This document shows, piece after piece, positions 63,201 through 64,000 of a stretch of DNA of 64,000 bases. The position numbers and the translations under genes are program-made. The notes beneath the pieces are model-generated. The model saw only the letters and a list, made by a program, of their open reading frames with translations. It did not search any database and had not been told where the DNA came from. Position 1 is the first letter of the stretch; each line of letters begins with the position of its first letter. The stretch is from Acidobacteriota bacterium. Lineage in GTDB: Bacteria; Acidobacteriota; Terriglobia; Acidiferrales; UBA7541. The stretch covers positions 34,954 through 98,953 of the forward strand of contig PMTV01000050.1 of NCBI GenBank assembly GCA_003167215.1, written 5' to 3'.

Positions 63201-64000
63201 TGCGAAGTTGAGTTCGGGGCGCCGCTGACGGGCGCAACGGCAAGAGAGGATGTCACCTTTTTCTTGTATTCTTCCGCCTTCGCGAGGATTTCTTTTTCAT
63301 CTAACGTGAGCATCTGCCTGTCTCTCATCACGATATGGCCTGCGATCACCACCGTCCGCACGTCGGTTGCCTTCAACGCGTAAACCAGCTCCGAATATAC
63401 GTCGTACATCGGAGTGGCGTGCGGCGCGCCGATGTCCACCAGAATCAGGTCCGCTTTCTTGCCCGTTTCGAGCGAGCCGATAGTCTTTTCCAGATGCAGG
63501 GCACGTGCGCCGTTGATGGTGGCCATTTCAACCACTTGTTTCTCGGGCAATGCGCGCGGGTCCATCCGCGCCACTTTCTGCAGTTTTGCCGCCAGATCCA
63601 TTTCTTCGAACAAGTCGAGAGTGTTGTTGCTCGCAGCGCCATCCGTAGCTAGTCCGATGGGCTCGCCCGCGGCCAGCATTTCCGGTACGGGCATCACTCC
63701 CGCGGCTGTTTTCATATTGCTGGATGGGTTGTTGATGCAGCCGACGTTGAAATGCGCCAGCGTGGCGATGTCCGCCTGATCCACCCAGATGCAGTGCGCT
63801 CCAATCACATCCGGGCCGAGAACGCCGGCGAGTTCCAGGTAAGCTACCGGTGTTGCGCCATGTTTCTCGCGGCTTTGCTCCAGTTCAAATTGCGCTTCGG
63901 CGATGTGAATCAAAATTGGCGCGCCATTGCGGCGCGCCAAGGCCGCCGCATCCTGCTAAGTTTTTTCGGAGCAGGTGTAGATCGAATGCGGCGCCTCCGC
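63197..64000 (-). pseudogene. Amidohydrolase (SAH/MTA deaminase-like), interrupted by an in-frame TAG, cut by window end
   Basis: The frame encodes the C-terminal half of a metal-dependent amidohydrolase of the SsnA/MtaD type: 'AHCIWVDQADIATLAHFNVG', 'GLATDGAASNNTLDLFEEMD' (metal Asp), 'LETGKKADLILVDIGAP'. Upstream the same frame continues to the window end as 'APHSIYTCSEKT', TAG, then 'QDAAALARRNGAPILIHIAE', a block normally unbroken in the family. The TAG is at 63958-63956. A TTG at 63940 could restart a truncated protein, but it would lack the metal-binding N-terminal half. It may be a real nonsense mutation, a read error or a suppressed codon; half of the gene is outside the window. Confidence 0.75.

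Overview
The window reads as chromosomal DNA of a moderately GC-rich, Gram-negative (diderm) bacterium. The best guess is an acidobacterium of the Terriglobia type. This is inferred from gene style: DUF3147 pair, Big/IPT-domain lipoproteins, small double-CxxC proteins, a fused LptC/LptA protein, and an M28 peptidase with many membrane spans. No rRNA or other taxonomic marker was read, so the assignment is provisional.

Layout. 1-8.1 kb: a partial hypothetical gene, a secreted FecR-domain protein, two abutting DUF3147 membrane proteins, an outer-membrane-barrel-like protein whose reading frame abuts a tRNA-Cys(GCA), signal peptide peptidase SppA, a decayed stretch with a dispersed repeat and a regulator remnant, and a large Ig-like lipoprotein. 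8.1-11.4 kb: the most unusual block. A membrane-anchored TIR protein is divergent from a two-gene unit encoding a RyR-domain protein and a SLATT-like four-helix membrane protein, which looks like a nucleotide-signalled defence or stress module. 11.8-16.1 kb: a small zinc-ribbon protein behind a sigma-54-type promoter, a 50-residue Cys-rich metallothionein-like protein, a stress-protein/BON pair and a hybrid histidine kinase. 16.1-30.3 kb: housekeeping genes (galT-like, yraN, class III aminotransferase, cysS, M28 peptidase, EVE protein, smc, purC, a Fis-type HTH) and a roughly 640-bp segment bounded by 20-bp inverted repeats. 30.4-41.8 kb: a TPR protein, an SDR with a C-terminal frameshift, a MarR-pirin-DoxX-nitroreductase cluster with a palindromic operator, a second Ig-like lipoprotein, and a four-gene MacAB-type ABC efflux operon. 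42-49 kb: dcd, an HU-family protein, a site-2 protease, an APC permease, priA, a DMT transporter and a family-4 UDG.

49.9-60.5 kb is a tightly packed minus-strand run: lptCA fusion, lptB, rpoN, rapZ, msbA, yicC, gmk, rpoZ, coaBC. It has a good sigma-70 promoter just upstream and several ATGA stop/start overlaps. It joins lipopolysaccharide export to sigma-54, cell-wall-precursor control and nucleotide metabolism. The right end holds a GAF-GGDEF protein, a RodZ-like HTH protein, a repeat protein that appears to start at ATT, and an amidohydrolase interrupted by an in-frame amber codon and cut by the window edge.

The most useful leads are the TIR/RyR/SLATT module, the two apparent ATT starts, the metallothionein-like gene, the inverted-repeat-bounded segment, and the two genes that look broken by a single base change.
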